NCBI RefSeq assembly: GCF_018555685.1
Contig: NZ_JAFLWW010000006.1
Span: 248,001-312,000, forward strand
From: Aminobacter anthyllidis
GTDB lineage: Bacteria > Pseudomonadota > Alphaproteobacteria > Rhizobiales > Rhizobiaceae
DNA length: 64,000 nt
Direction: 5' to 3'
The translations under genes were made by a program, and so were the position numbers. The notes under the pieces are model-generated. The model saw only the letters and a program-made list of their open reading frames with translations, had not been told where the DNA came from and did not search any database. Positions 46,876 through 56,745 of this stretch are shown here, one piece after another. Every line of letters begins with the position of its first letter. Within the stretch, counting starts at the first letter, position 1.

Positions 46876-46902
46876 ATGGCCACGGACAATGCCCGTGGCC
46901 AT
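46876..46902 (-). terminator. Hairpin between receptor and asb genes
   Basis: ATGGCCACGG (46876-46885) and CCGTGGCCAT (46893-46902) form a perfect 10-base stem with a 7-base loop just after the receptor stop. The following bases on the minus strand (TTCAAC) give only a weak T-run, so it may attenuate rather than fully stop transcription into the biosynthetic genes. Confidence 0.55.
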
Positions 46903-46906
46903 CAGG

Positions 46907-49213
46907 TCAGAACTTTGCCGTCGCGCTCAGCCGGAACGAACGGCCGGGTTCCAGCAGCGGCTTTACATCGTTGAACTCCTGGCCGTAGGTCGCGCGGCTG
47001 GCATAGTTCTCGTCGAACAGGTTCTTCACTTCGCCGCGGAACGTCAGGTTCGGATGCGACTCCGGCTGGTATTCGACGAAGACGTTGACCACCTCGTGCC
47101 CCTCGATCCGCTTCGAGCCCTTCGGCACCTTGTCGTAGTCAAGGGCGATCTCGACGTCGCCGCCAACGGTTACGCCCCAGTCGTCGAAACGGTGTATGGC
47201 GGCGAGCGTGAAAATCTGGCCGACCGGGGTCGCTAGGTAGTTGCCGAGGTAAGAATCCGCCGGTCCACCGTCGATGGTCACGTCGATGTTGACATACTTG
47301 ACGCTGAAATTCCCTGCACCCCAGTCATAACCACCGCCGAGCGAGAAGCCCTGTGAGCGGACATCATGTGCCTCGATGGCTCGTCCGGGAGCCCAGTAGG
47401 CGGTGCGCGCGTCGTAGATGTCGGTACGAAAGATGCCGCCCTCAAGAGTGAAGCCTTCATAGGTCGCGACCAGTCCTGCGGTGAAGTTGTCCGATGTCAC
47501 CGGCTTCGGACCGTCGCCGTAGTTCCACTTCGGATTGAAGTTGAAATTCTCGGCCAGCGGCACCCCGGCCCAGACATGCGAATAGCCTGCCTTGGCGGTC
47601 AGGAAATCGGGCAAGAGATCGTACTCGCCCGAGATGTTGCCGCTCAAGCCGGCATTGGTCCACTTCTGGCCGGTGGTCCCTTCGAACCACTGGTTGTCGC
47701 CGCGCGCACCAAAGGAAAGCCGCGTCCGCTCCCATGGCTCCAGCCGGGCCTGAGCGTAGAGGCCGATATTGCTGGCGTGCTCGGTGGACGAATCTTCCTT
47801 GGCGTCCAGATCGGCGGTGTCCTTGTAGAAATCGAAGCCGGCGGTGATGCTGCCCATGTCGAGCGCGAAGCGATTTTCTGCTTTGCCGTTAAGGCTCTCG
47901 GTCTTGCCGATACCGGTATAAGTGGCTGAAACGGTGCTCGGTGCCACGGGCCTCGGATAGATGAGCGTCTCCACCGTCGCGCTCGTGTAGGCGATCACCA
48001 CTTTCGGATCCCACCATCCTTCAGGCGACTCGTCGGTATAGGTGAAGACGGTGCTGCTGCGGTCCAGCGTATAGTCGCGGATCTTCGGCTCCCAGTACTT
48101 GGGAGGATCGAGTTCGCCCATGTTGGCGCGGAACGGCCGGGGGGCGTCGTCGCGCAGCTGTTCGTGGCTCAGCTCGAAGCGATGGCCGTTTTCCGCCTGG
48201 TAGGCGACCTTGCCGATGCCGCTCAACAGATTGGCGCTGGTCCCGCCGACCTCACTGCCATTGCCAGCGGTGTAGTTGTCGCCCTTGGCGAAGTTCAGAT
48301 AGCCGAAGAACTCGAAGCCGTCTTTCATGCCGAATGCCGACAGGCCGACCGTCGAGGTCTTGCTATTGAAGTCGTAGGTTCCGGTGACCAGCCCGCCGAG
48401 GCTCTTGCCCGGCTCGAGCAGGTCGCGCGCGTCCTTGGTCTCGTAGGCGATCGAGCCGCCGAGCGCGCCGGGGCCGGCATCGGCCGGGGCCACACCCGCG
48501 TCGACGCTCACGGCCTTCAGCAGCGAGGGATCGATCAGGTTGGTCGCGTTGTGGTGGAAGACCTTGTTGTTCTGGCGGGCTCCGTCGACAGTAACTGCAA
48601 GATTGGTCTCTTCGATGCCTTGCACATAGACCTTTTGCGACATCGGAAGTGAGCTGCCGACGGCGACCTTCGGCTCGTTGGCGAACACTTCCTGCAGGTC
48701 GACAGGGGCTTTCTGCGCCAGATCCTCGGCCGTGATCTGGACGTTGTTGACGCTGCCGCCCGTGCCCAGCGTGGTCACGTCGATCGTGTCGAGAACCACG
48801 GCGCCGCTGGCCGAAACGCTGAGACCGCCCGTCGCGGCGCTGGCGGCGGCCGATTGGACCGAAACGGTGTTGGGCCCGGTGAAGCGATAGTTGAGGCCGC
48901 TGCCTGCAAGCAGGCTTTGCAGCGCCTGTTCGGGCGACAGGTTGCCCGAGACGGCCGGGGCACTGGCCGATCCGATTTCAGCGGTGCCGAAGGCGATCTG
49001 CAGGCCGGTCTGGGCGGCGAGCTGCTTCAGCGACTGGCCGAGCGGCTGTGCCGGCAGGTTGATGCTCTGCGCCCGCGTGGCCGACTGCGCATGGGCCACG
49101 CTCATCGGCGCGGCAATGGTCAGCATGCCCGCCCCAAGCGCCGTGCCGACCAGAAGCCGCGCCAGCACGCGTCTCGACGCCGTGCCGCCAAAATCCATGT
49201 TGCTGTTGCCCAT
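46907..49213 (-). CDS. TonB-dependent receptor with STN signalling domain
   Basis: A 768-residue outer-membrane receptor. A signal peptide (LLVGTALGAGMLTIAAPMSV) is followed by an STN domain (residues about 45-105, INLPAQPLGQSLKQLAAQTG and LSPEQALQSLLAGSGLNYRF), plug and barrel ending in SFRLSATAKF. The STN domain contacts FecR to signal ligand binding, consistent with fecI-fecR immediately upstream. GGGGA precedes ATG 49213. Plug residues (VHHNATNLIDPSLL-type FHHNATNLID, GPGALGGSIAYETKDARDLL) resemble HasR-like heme receptors, yet position argues for the ferric petrobactin-type siderophore. Ligand is not settled. Confidence 0.87.
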   Translation of the reverse strand: MGNSNMDFGGTASRRVLARLLVGTALGAGMLTIAAPMSVAHAQSATRAQSINLPAQPLGQSLKQLAAQTGLQIAFGTAEIGSASAPAVSGNLSPEQALQSLLAGSGLNYRFTGPNTVSVQSAAASAATGGLSVSASGAVVLDTIDVTTLGTGGSVNNVQITAEDLAQKAPVDLQEVFANEPKVAVGSSLPMSQKVYVQGIEETNLAVTVDGARQNNKVFHHNATNLIDPSLLKAVSVDAGVAPADAGPGALGGSIAYETKDARDLLEPGKSLGGLVTGTYDFNSKTSTVGLSAFGMKDGFEFFGYLNFAKGDNYTAGNGSEVGGTSANLLSGIGKVAYQAENGHRFELSHEQLRDDAPRPFRANMGELDPPKYWEPKIRDYTLDRSSTVFTYTDESPEGWWDPKVVIAYTSATVETLIYPRPVAPSTVSATYTGIGKTESLNGKAENRFALDMGSITAGFDFYKDTADLDAKEDSSTEHASNIGLYAQARLEPWERTRLSFGARGDNQWFEGTTGQKWTNAGLSGNISGEYDLLPDFLTAKAGYSHVWAGVPLAENFNFNPKWNYGDGPKPVTSDNFTAGLVATYEGFTLEGGIFRTDIYDARTAYWAPGRAIEAHDVRSQGFSLGGGYDWGAGNFSVKYVNIDVTIDGGPADSYLGNYLATPVGQIFTLAAIHRFDDWGVTVGGDVEIALDYDKVPKGSKRIEGHEVVNVFVEYQPESHPNLTFRGEVKNLFDENYASRATYGQEFNDVKPLLEPGRSFRLSATAKF

Positions 49214-49343
49214 CGTGCTGGTCCCCAAAAGCCGTATGCGCCCATCCACCGAGCGCCCTCGATGGTGTGACGCGCGACAAGGCCCGCCGCCTAAAGGGCT
49301 GCCTGCGTTTTTTCTGAAATAAGTTGGGTCGAGTTCGTTGGGG

Positions 49344-50306
49344 TCAGGAGATGACGATGACGACGCCGGGAACCCGGCGCACGGTCAGGCCTTGGGTCTG
49401 CGCCAGTGCTTCGATCGCGTCATGCGCGTCACGCGTCAGGAACACGGCGCTGACCGGACCCGCATCGTGCGTATGCGTCGCAATGACGAGGCGCTCGGGA
49501 ACATAGCGGCCGAGTTCGCCGACAGCGCTGCCGAACGGCCGACCTTCGAACACCACGCGCCCGCTGCGCCAGGCCAGTTCGTTGGCGACATTGACGTCGG
49601 TGGCCGCCATCGGCGCGTCGCCGCTGCGGTAGCGGGTTTGCTGTCCAGCCGTGAGCGACACCATGTTGGCCGCACTGCCGCCCGAGACGGCGATGGCGCC
49701 CGATGACGCCGTGACGGTGACTTCGTCGGCGATCGAGCGCACGGCGTATATGCCTTCGTTCGCGTCGCTGTTGCCGCCCAGTGCCGCGACACGGAACGGC
49801 GCGCCGGCGTCCGGTCTGATCGAGAACTCGACCTCGCCCGCGAGCAGGTTCACCAGGCGCAGGCCAGGCTGGAAATCGACGTCGACGGCGCTGTTGGTGT
49901 TGAGCAGCATCGTCGAGCCGTCGGGCAGGGCGGCAGTCGCCTGTTCGCCCGCACCGGTGGCGAAGTCCGACCGCATCCACGTCATGATGCGTGGGGCGGC
50001 GAGTGCCACCGCCGAGGCGGCAACTGCAGCGCCGACGAGAAACTTGCGCCGGCTGACGGAGCGGCTGAGCTTTGGCGTGGACACGGGAGCGGCATCCAGG
50101 TCGCTGCCGTCGACGTGCCGCAGCAATTGCCAGAATTCCTTTTCGCGGGCAAAGGCCCGCGCATGCTCCGGCGACTGGGCCCGCCAGGCGTGGAATCGGT
50201 CGAGGTCCTGCCGGCTGACATTGCCGGCGGTCAGTCGAACGATCCAGTCGCGCGCATCAAGTGCGACGCCGCGTTCGATCTCGGATCCGTGTTGCCCTTT
50301 GCCCAT
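49344..50306 (-). CDS. fecR: FecR-family anti-sigma factor
   Basis: A 320-residue inner-membrane regulator. The N-terminal cytoplasmic part has DWIVRLTAGNVSRQDLDRFH and WRAQSPEHARAFAREKEFW (the DUF4880 region), followed by one hydrophobic segment (KFLVGAAVAASAVALAAP, preceded by SRR) and a periplasmic FecR domain (ALPDGSTMLLNTNSAVDVDF). It transmits the receptor STN signal to the neighbouring ECF sigma factor. The twin-arginine-like SRRKF before the membrane segment is notable. Confidence 0.9.
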   Translation of the reverse strand: MGKGQHGSEIERGVALDARDWIVRLTAGNVSRQDLDRFHAWRAQSPEHARAFAREKEFWQLLRHVDGSDLDAAPVSTPKLSRSVSRRKFLVGAAVAASAVALAAPRIMTWMRSDFATGAGEQATAALPDGSTMLLNTNSAVDVDFQPGLRLVNLLAGEVEFSIRPDAGAPFRVAALGGNSDANEGIYAVRSIADEVTVTASSGAIAVSGGSAANMVSLTAGQQTRYRSGDAPMAATDVNVANELAWRSGRVVFEGRPFGSAVGELGRYVPERLVIATHTHDAGPVSAVFLTRDAHDAIEALAQTQGLTVRRVPGVVIVIS

Positions 50307-50421
50307 CGCCAGTCACGCAAGCAGTGCCCACAAGTTCGGGCACACTAACCATCTTGCTATCATAGACACGCGAGATGGCACCACGCCTAAGCGTCACGGC
50401 AAAATAAATCTTGTTGCGGGG

Positions 50422-50925
50422 TCAGCCGTTGCTGTCGCGCAACTCAGCGAGGCGTTCGACTACGCGCCGGATATGATAGTAGACGGCCTCGTCGCTGATG
50501 CCGAGCTGGCGGGCGATCTCGCGGTGCGAGATGCTGTTGACGCGGTTCATCAGGAAGATGCGCCGGCTTCTTTCCGGCATCGTCTGCAATGCCTTGTCGA
50601 CGGCGCGCAGCATGTCGCGGCCCATGACGATGCGTTCGGGCGAGATTTCATCAACCGACGACGACAGCAGCTCGTTGACCTCGGCGTCGATCTCGTTGCG
50701 CCGCTGCTGCTTGCGGAAGTGTCCGATGGCGGCATTCTTCGCCGCCCGCATGGTGAAGGCAGCGTGGTTGTCGATGGCGTCGTCGTGGCGGACATTGGAC
50801 AGCCGGATCCACGTATCCTGAACGATGTCCTCGGCGGTCGCGCTGCAGCCGACGCGGCCGCGCGTCAGCGCCTCGATGCGCGGACGCAACGTAGCAAAGC
50901 TGGTCATCAGCCTGGTGAGTGCCAT
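50422..50925 (-). CDS. fecI: FecI-family ECF sigma factor
   Basis: A 167-residue sigma-70 family ECF factor. Region 2 is seen in ATAEDIVQDTWIRLSNVR and region 4 in FLMNRVNSISHREIARQLGIS. It should activate the receptor operon on siderophore binding. ATG 50925 (MALTRLMTSF) is preferred, with GAGTG upstream; the longer frame adds an atypical N-terminus. It precedes fecR by 115 bases. Confidence 0.9.
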   Translation of the reverse strand: MALTRLMTSFATLRPRIEALTRGRVGCSATAEDIVQDTWIRLSNVRHDDAIDNHAAFTMRAAKNAAIGHFRKQQRRNEIDAEVNELLSSSVDEISPERIVMGRDMLRAVDKALQTMPERSRRIFLMNRVNSISHREIARQLGISDEAVYYHIRRVVERLAELRDSNG

Positions 50926-51266
50926 TTTTTTCACTCTTGTTTTGCACCAGTTCCGATCGCGCATGCTTGGGAGGCGCCGCGACAGAGGTTCGATAGGCCA
51001 TCAAAAAAGTGCCTGCAACCCCAACACGTTAGGGAAATGCAAGGCGTAGTCGGGGGTCCGGTCTAAAACCTTCCTGTTTTTATCATGTTTAGTGTTTGAT
51101 TCTGCTGGACTAACGGCGACGGCCAGATGGCGACCCGCATCAATTGTCGCAGCAAGAAAGTTTTACGGGTGTAGCAGAAACAGCACATGCTGCTCGCAGG
51201 GGCAAAGCCGATCGCCAACCGGCCATGCCGGCTGGCTGTGAATCGCGACGGTTGCGGTGACGCGGG
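50926..51266. other. Gap between fecI and the tonB terminator
   Basis: This stretch should hold the fecI promoter. An AT-richer patch around 51065-51110 is the best location, but I see no convincing hexamers and no TGA-N9-TCA box. No gene is supported. Confidence 0.35.
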
Positions 51267-51297
51267 CGCCTGCCCCTGTAGCCATTGGGGGCAGGCG
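51267..51297 (-). terminator. Hairpin after tonB
   Basis: CGCCTGCCCC (51267-51276) and GGGGCAGGCG (51288-51297) form a perfect 10-base GC-rich stem with an 11-base loop immediately after the tonB stop. No T-run follows on the minus strand. Confidence 0.6.
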
Positions 51298-51301
51298 GCT
51301 G

Positions 51302-52191
51302 TTAGCGCTTGAAATCGATCGGCACCACGATGCTCGTCGGCACCGCCGGCGGCGGCGCCGGTATCGGCGACGACCGGCGCACCAGGCTGACGGCGGCTTC
51401 GTCCAGTGCCGGGTCGCCCGATGAATTGATCAGCCGCACCGAAAGGATGTCGCCACCAGCGTTGAACGAGAACTGCACGGCCGCAACGCCCCGGTTGCGC
51501 ACGTTGCGCGGCTTATGCCTGTTCAGGTGGGCAAACACGCGCGACTGCCAGCGCGCCGGCGACATCGCCTTGCCACCGCCCTGGCCGGGCGCGGGTGCGC
51601 GTACGCTGTCGGCATTCTGCGCCGACTTCTTCGCGGCAGGAGCGCTCGGCGCCGGCTTCTTCTCGACCTTGGCTTCCTTGACCGGCTCGAGCTTCTTCTG
51701 CACCGGCTTCTTTTCGCGAACCGGCTTTTCCACGGGCTTCGGCTTCTTGATCTCGGGGCGCGGTTCGGGGATCGCCATCGCCACCTCGGGCAGCGTTGCC
51801 TCGACGAGGTCGGGGATCACTTCCTCGATCGGCTCGGCCTCGGTGACTTCTTCCAGTGGCTCCGGCGTCAGTTCTGCGACCGGCTCTGTTACCGGTTCGA
51901 TCGGGTCGGGCGTGACCGTCTCCGTCGGCTCCTCGACCTGTTCCGAAGGGGTACTGTCGACCAAATCGGTCGTGTCCTGCTGCACGGCTTCCGGAGCCAT
52001 GGCCATGGGCGCGAGGTCGATCATCACGGCGGATTGCGCCTGCATGTCTTCCATCATCATTGGCGGCTGCTGGTTGAGATACCAGGCACCGGCCATGTGG
52101 ACGGAGAGGATGACGGCCGCCGCCGTCGACCACAGCAGAGCTTCGCTGCGGCTGATGCCGCCGAAGCTGAACTGTTCGTGAATTGCCGCGC

Positions 52192-52195
<4 letters not shown>
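51302..52195 (-). CDS. tonB: TonB energy transducer
   Basis: A 297-residue TonB. It has an N-terminal membrane anchor (ALLWSTAAAVILSVHMAGAW), a long periplasmic spacer (about residues 60-200) rich in Pro-Glu then Lys-Pro pairs, and the C-terminal domain containing FAHLNRHKPRNVRNRGVAAV and SSGDPALDEAAVSLVRRSSP. It couples the proton motive force to the TonB-dependent receptors. Its start overlaps the exbD stop (ATGA). Confidence 0.92.
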
Positions 52196-52653
<458 letters not shown>

Positions 52654-52664
52654 GGCTCGATCTC

Positions 52665-53822
52665 CTAGACAGCGACGGCGGGCGCGATGCGCCCGTTGCC
52701 GCGCAAGGCTTCATTCGCCGGCTGCGAGCGCTCGGCGCGCTGCGTCTGGCGGTCGAGATCGCGGCTGACAAGGCGCTGCACGCCCGCTGCCGCATCGGCA
52801 AGGCCCTGGCGGTAGCCGGTGATCGAGCGGGCGAAGACGTTGTAGATCACCACCGCCGGGATGGCGGCGATCAGGCCGACGGCGGTGGCGAGAAGCGCTT
52901 CGGCGATACCTGGTGCCACGACCGCCAGATTGGTGGTCTGCGATTCCGAGATGCCGATGAACGAGTTCATGATGCCCCAGACGGTGCCGAACAGGCCGAC
53001 GAAGGGTGCTGTCGAACCGATGGTGGCGAGCACGCCGGTGCCGCGGCTGAGGCGGCGGCCGGCCTGCGCCTGGATGCGCATCAGCCGCGACTCGACGCGC
53101 TCCTTGATGCCCGAGGCGTCGCCCTGGCCGAATTCGTGGCCCGACATCTCGAACTCCTCGACGGCGGCGCGAACGAGCACGCTGCCGATGCCGGCGCGGT
53201 CGCCGAGAGCCTGGGAAGCGTCGGCGAGCCTGCGGGCGTGGAGGATGCCGCGCAGCGCCTTCTTCAGCCGCGCTTTGCTTGCGGCGATCTCGAGCGACTT
53301 GGCAAGCCAGACGGTCCAGGTGATCAGCGAGGCGAAGGCAAGGCCGATCATCACGCCTTTGACCACCCAGTCGGCGGCCATGAACATGCCCCAGGGCGAC
53401 AGGTCGTGCGGCAACAGGCTCTTGGGAACGTCGGTGCCGGCAGGCGCGCCGACGGTCGTGTCGATGGGCGTTGAAGCGGCGCTCGGCGCGGCGCCGGTGG
53501 CTGCCGGTTCGCTGGCAACTGCGCCGGGCTGTGCTGCGACGTTGCCGCCTGGCTGCGTCGGCTCGGCGGCGGGTGTGCCGGAGCCCGTGGCGGCATTGGA
53601 AGCATCGGCCGGCGTAGCTGCCGCCGGCTGATTTGCTGGAGCCACCGGTGCAGTCGTTGTCGGGGCTGCAGGCTCAACCGTCGCCGGCGCAGCCTGCTGG
53701 GCGAATGCCGCGCCGGTGCTCAGCGCGATGTACAGCGCCGTTGCGATGATGCGTCCGGCCCGCTGCGGAGCTTGCGACCCGAAAGCCGTCCCGGTGCTTG
53801 TGATGCCCCAGATGCTTCTCAT
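52665..53822 (-). CDS. exbB: ExbB proton channel subunit
   Basis: A 385-residue ExbB/TolQ protein. An N-terminal signal-like segment ([19 protein letters not shown]) leads into an Ala/Pro/Thr-rich periplasmic stretch of about 100 residues, then the three-helix MotA/TolQ domain with [40 protein letters not shown] and [20 protein letters not shown]. The long N-terminal extension is common in rhizobial and pseudomonad ExbB. ATG 53822 is preferred over a TTG seven codons upstream. It opens exbB-exbD-tonB, with an iron box 68 bases upstream. Confidence 0.93.
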   Translation of the reverse strand: MRSIWGITSTGTAFGSQAPQRAGRIIATALYIALSTGAAFAQQAAPATVEPAAPTTTAPVAPANQPAAATPADASNAATGSGTPAAEPTQPGGNVAAQPGAVASEPAATGAAPSAASTPIDTTVGAPAGTDVPKSLLPHDLSPWGMFMAADWVVKGVMIGLAFASLITWTVWLAKSLEIAASKARLKKALRGILHARRLADASQALGDRAGIGSVLVRAAVEEFEMSGHEFGQGDASGIKERVESRLMRIQAQAGRRLSRGTGVLATIGSTAPFVGLFGTVWGIMNSFIGISESQTTNLAVVAPGIAEALLATAVGLIAAIPAVVIYNVFARSITGYRQGLADAAAGVQRLVSRDLDRQTQRAERSQPANEALRGNGRIAPAVAV

Positions 53823-53889
53823 GTCCGCAGTCTCCGATCGCAACGCAAATGACTCAAAGGCAGGTGTCGTGTCGGGCCTCTAACATTGT

Positions 53890-53904
53890 TGACTACTTTA
53901 ATCA
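53890..53904 (-). promoter_or_regulatory. RirA-type iron box upstream of exbB-exbD-tonB
   Basis: TGA-N9-TCA lies at 53890-53904, and one further base pair on each side extends it (TTGA and TCAA). It is 68 bases before the exbB start, a suitable position for iron repression. The assignment is by motif and context. The remaining 53905-54170 shows no gene or clear signal. Confidence 0.5.
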
Positions 53905-54170
53905 AGAAAAGCGCCGAAGAAACATGAGAATGACACACCAGAATTCATGCGTCGAGGATGAAGCGCGACCACAAGGCACGGGCGCCGGGAAGTGGAGAGG
54001 ATTCGCAGGCCGCCTTCGGGCGTCGCCCGAGCGCGGTACGGCTTATCAATAAAGTTGGCGATAACCCTTTTCTGGCCAGCGCCGGGGGCCGTTCGTAAGG
54101 TCCGATCCATCGCAGGGCCGTCGAGGCCCAGACAACAAGATCAGCATTGGCCGGCTAAAGGGGCGCTCCG

Positions 54171-54566
54171 ATGGACATCCGCTCGAGCGATTTCACGCGA
54201 CCGACACTCGAGCACCAGGGCACGACGCCGGTGTGGTGGCTGGTGCCGCCGCGCGAGATGCGGGAGGAGACGCTGGGCGGCCATCTCGAGCTGATCAGCG
54301 AATTCGAAATCCGCGCCGGCGGCGAGGTCAACACCCACCACCACCCGACCTACGAGTTCTATTTCATGCTCTCCGGCCGCGCGCTGATGACCATCGAGGA
54401 CGAAACCCGCGAGATCGGCCCCGGCGACCTGGTCAAGATCCCGCCCAATGCGCGGCATTCGATCAAGCCGGCGCACGAGCACAACGGCATCCGCGCGCTC
54501 GCGATGGCCTTCGGGGTCAAGGACGCGCCTGTCGTCGACTATTCGACTGACCCCGAAAGCTACTGA
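54171..54566 (+). CDS. Cupin-domain protein
   Basis: A 131-residue single-domain cupin. Metal-binding motif 1 is in GGEVNTHHHPTYEFYFMLSG (two His, Glu) and motif 2 in PPNARHSIKPAHEH. Such small cupins act as dioxygenases, isomerases or sugar binders. It opens a plus-strand cluster of seven genes and is likely an enzyme or sensor of that pathway. Specific function is unknown. Confidence 0.85.
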   Translation: MDIRSSDFTRPTLEHQGTTPVWWLVPPREMREETLGGHLELISEFEIRAGGEVNTHHHPTYEFYFMLSGRALMTIEDETREIGPGDLVKIPPNARHSIKPAHEHNGIRALAMAFGVKDAPVVDYSTDPESY

Positions 54567-54593
54567 CCCTTCACTCTGGCCGCGGCTACGATC

Positions 54594-55589
54594 ATGACCA
54601 CCACCCTTTATGCGGGGCTCGCCGGCGACACCGATCCCCGCCGCTTCATGAGCTCCGGCCTGTTGCGAAGCCGAAACGGCGGCGCCTGGGAGCGGAGTGA
54701 ATCAGGCTTTCCCAATGCGCCGCAGACATTCGCCCTGCTCGCCGATATCAGGCGTCCTGGCGAGGTGTTTGCCGCCACGCAGGACGGCATCTTTGCAAGC
54801 GCCGACCATGGCGACAGCTGGACCCGGCTCGACGCGCCGAAGCCGGAGTTCGCGGTGTGGTCGCTGACCCGCCATCCGCACGAGCCGCACACGCTTTTTG
54901 CCGGCTACGAGCCGACGGCGATCTTCAAGTCGACCGATAATGGCCGGACATGGCATGACCTCGATGTCACCGTCGGCTATCCCGCGATTACAGCTGGGAT
55001 GCCGCGGCGCATCACCCGCATCGCCGTCGACCCCACCAATACCGACCGGATCTACGCCAGCATCGAGATCGGCGGCCTGATCATGTCGGAAGACGGCGGC
55101 CGCAGCTGGCGCCAGGCGCTCGACGGCCTCTATGTCGTCGAGGATGCCGTCGACCTGCATTCGGTGCTCGTCGATGGCGAGGGCAAGGTGTCGGTGACGA
55201 CGCGCGTCGGCGCCTTCCAGAGCAGCGACAATGGTCGCCGCTGGAGCAAGCTGCCGGTGCCGCCGCTGCGCGAAAAGGGCTCCTATTGCCGCGTCCTCGG
55301 CCAGGGGCCCGCCGATACACTTTATCTCGGGGCCGGCAACGACTTCGACGGCGACCTCGGCGGCTTCTTCCGCTCGACGGACGGCGGCGCGAGCTTCCAT
55401 CGCCTGGACCTCGGCGCGCCGCTCAAGAGCACCGTCTTCGCCATGGTTGTCGATGCGGCCGATCCGCGGCGGCTCGTCTGTTCGGACAAGTTCGGCCATG
55501 TCTTCCTGAGCGAGGATGCCGGCGACAGCTGGCGCTCGCATCCGCTTCCCCGTGGCATCGGCCATGTCTTTTCCATCGCCATCGGCTGA
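54594..55589 (+). CDS. BNR/Asp-box beta-propeller protein (sialidase-like fold)
   Basis: A 331-residue protein with repeated Asp-boxes of the form S-x-D-x-G-x-x-W: SADHGDSWTRL, STDNGRTWHDL, SEDGGRSWRQAL, SSDNGRRWSKL, STDGGASFHRL and SEDAGDSWRSH. This indicates a propeller related to sialidases and plant HCF136-type proteins. No signal peptide is seen, so it is cytoplasmic unless exported otherwise. Enzyme activity cannot be assumed from Asp-boxes alone. Confidence 0.8.
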   Translation: MTTTLYAGLAGDTDPRRFMSSGLLRSRNGGAWERSESGFPNAPQTFALLADIRRPGEVFAATQDGIFASADHGDSWTRLDAPKPEFAVWSLTRHPHEPHTLFAGYEPTAIFKSTDNGRTWHDLDVTVGYPAITAGMPRRITRIAVDPTNTDRIYASIEIGGLIMSEDGGRSWRQALDGLYVVEDAVDLHSVLVDGEGKVSVTTRVGAFQSSDNGRRWSKLPVPPLREKGSYCRVLGQGPADTLYLGAGNDFDGDLGGFFRSTDGGASFHRLDLGAPLKSTVFAMVVDAADPRRLVCSDKFGHVFLSEDAGDSWRSHPLPRGIGHVFSIAIG

Positions 55590-55599
55590 GGGGCGCATC

Positions 55600-56292
55600 A
55601 TGCCAAATCCGTTCAAGCAGCGCCTTCAGCGCGACGAGCCGGTCGTCGTCGTCAATCCCGACCATCCCTCGCCGGCCCTGACCGAGTTTCTCGGCAAGCT
55701 TGGGGTCGACGGCGTGTTCATCGACTGCGAACACGGCACCGCCTCGATCCAGACAGTGCAGGACATGTGCCGCGCCGCGCGTGCCGCCGGCCTGCAGTCC
55801 ATCGTCCGGCCCGAGGCCAATCTCGACCATCTGCTGACCCGCTACCTCGACGCTGGCGCCGGCGGCCTGATCGTGCCGCATGTCGACGATGCCGACGCCG
55901 CCCGCAGCATCGTTGCCGCCGTGCGCCGGGCCCGGCCGCAGAACCACGAGGACACTGTGGTGGTGGCGATGATCGAGTCGCTCGAGGCAGTCGCCAACCT
56001 CGACGAGATCGTCGCGGTCGAGGGCATCGACGTGTTCTTCATGGGTCCCAACGACCTGTCGCATTCGATGGGCCTGAACGGGCAGACCCACCACCCCGAC
56101 GTCAAGCAGCTCGTGCTGTCCTGCGCCGCCAGGATCCGCGCCGCCGGCAAGGTGCCGGGGACGCTGGTGACGCGGGACACCGTTGCCGCCTTCGTCGCTG
56201 GCGGATGCCGCTTCCTCTACGAACACGCCAACAATTTCCTGATCACCGGAGCCAACGACTTCCGGCAAATAATGAAAGAGAACACAAAATGA
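55600..56292 (+). CDS. HpcH/HpaI-family aldolase
   Basis: A 230-residue class II pyruvate aldolase. Family features are GVDGVFIDCEHGTASIQTVQ, GAGGLIVPHVDDADAA, VVAMIESLEAVANLDEI and IDVFFMGPNDLSHSMG (metal-binding Glu and Asp). It cleaves or forms 4-hydroxy-2-oxoacids with pyruvate. ATG 55600 is chosen because it begins the family N-terminus. Its stop overlaps the next start (AATGA). Substrate unknown. Confidence 0.88.
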   Translation: MPNPFKQRLQRDEPVVVVNPDHPSPALTEFLGKLGVDGVFIDCEHGTASIQTVQDMCRAARAAGLQSIVRPEANLDHLLTRYLDAGAGGLIVPHVDDADAARSIVAAVRRARPQNHEDTVVVAMIESLEAVANLDEIVAVEGIDVFFMGPNDLSHSMGLNGQTHHPDVKQLVLSCAARIRAAGKVPGTLVTRDTVAAFVAGGCRFLYEHANNFLITGANDFRQIMKENTK

Positions 56293-56639
56293 CGACGATT
56301 GAACGGCTGCGCCAGGGCGAACGAATGTCCCAGATCGTGATCCATGGCGACACGGTCTATCTCGCCGGCCAGACAGCCACGGACCCGGTGCCTTCGGTCG
56401 CCGAACAGACCAGGCAGGTTCTCGACAAGATCGACACCTACCTCGCCGAAGCCGGCACCGACAAATCGAAGATCCTGTCGGCCAACATCTGGCTGACCGA
56501 CGTCGCGACCTTCGAGGAGATGAACGCTGTCTGGGACGCCTGGGTCGCCAAGGGCAACACGCCCGCGCGTGCGACCGTCGGCTCGCCGCTGGCACGGCCG
56601 AAGAACCTGGTCGAGATCGCCGTCATCGCGGCGCGCTGA
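56289..56639 (+). CDS. RidA-family (YjgF/UK114) enamine/imine deaminase
   Basis: A 116-residue RidA-fold protein with TVYLAGQTATDP, EQTRQVLDKIDTYLAEAGTD and NTPARATVGSPLARPKNLVE, where the arginine in PARATV is the substrate-binding residue. It hydrolyses reactive enamines/imines or a pathway intermediate. It is translationally coupled to the aldolase. Confidence 0.9.
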   Translation: MTTIERLRQGERMSQIVIHGDTVYLAGQTATDPVPSVAEQTRQVLDKIDTYLAEAGTDKSKILSANIWLTDVATFEEMNAVWDAWVAKGNTPARATVGSPLARPKNLVEIAVIAAR

Positions 56640-56745
56640 GCGCCACGCCAAACCTCAACTGAAAGCCCGGTCCAAACCGGCATGCGCTTGCTCGACCCGT
56701 CGGGCGGGAATGCCGGCCTGCGGCCAAAAAAGCGGAAGGACTGTC

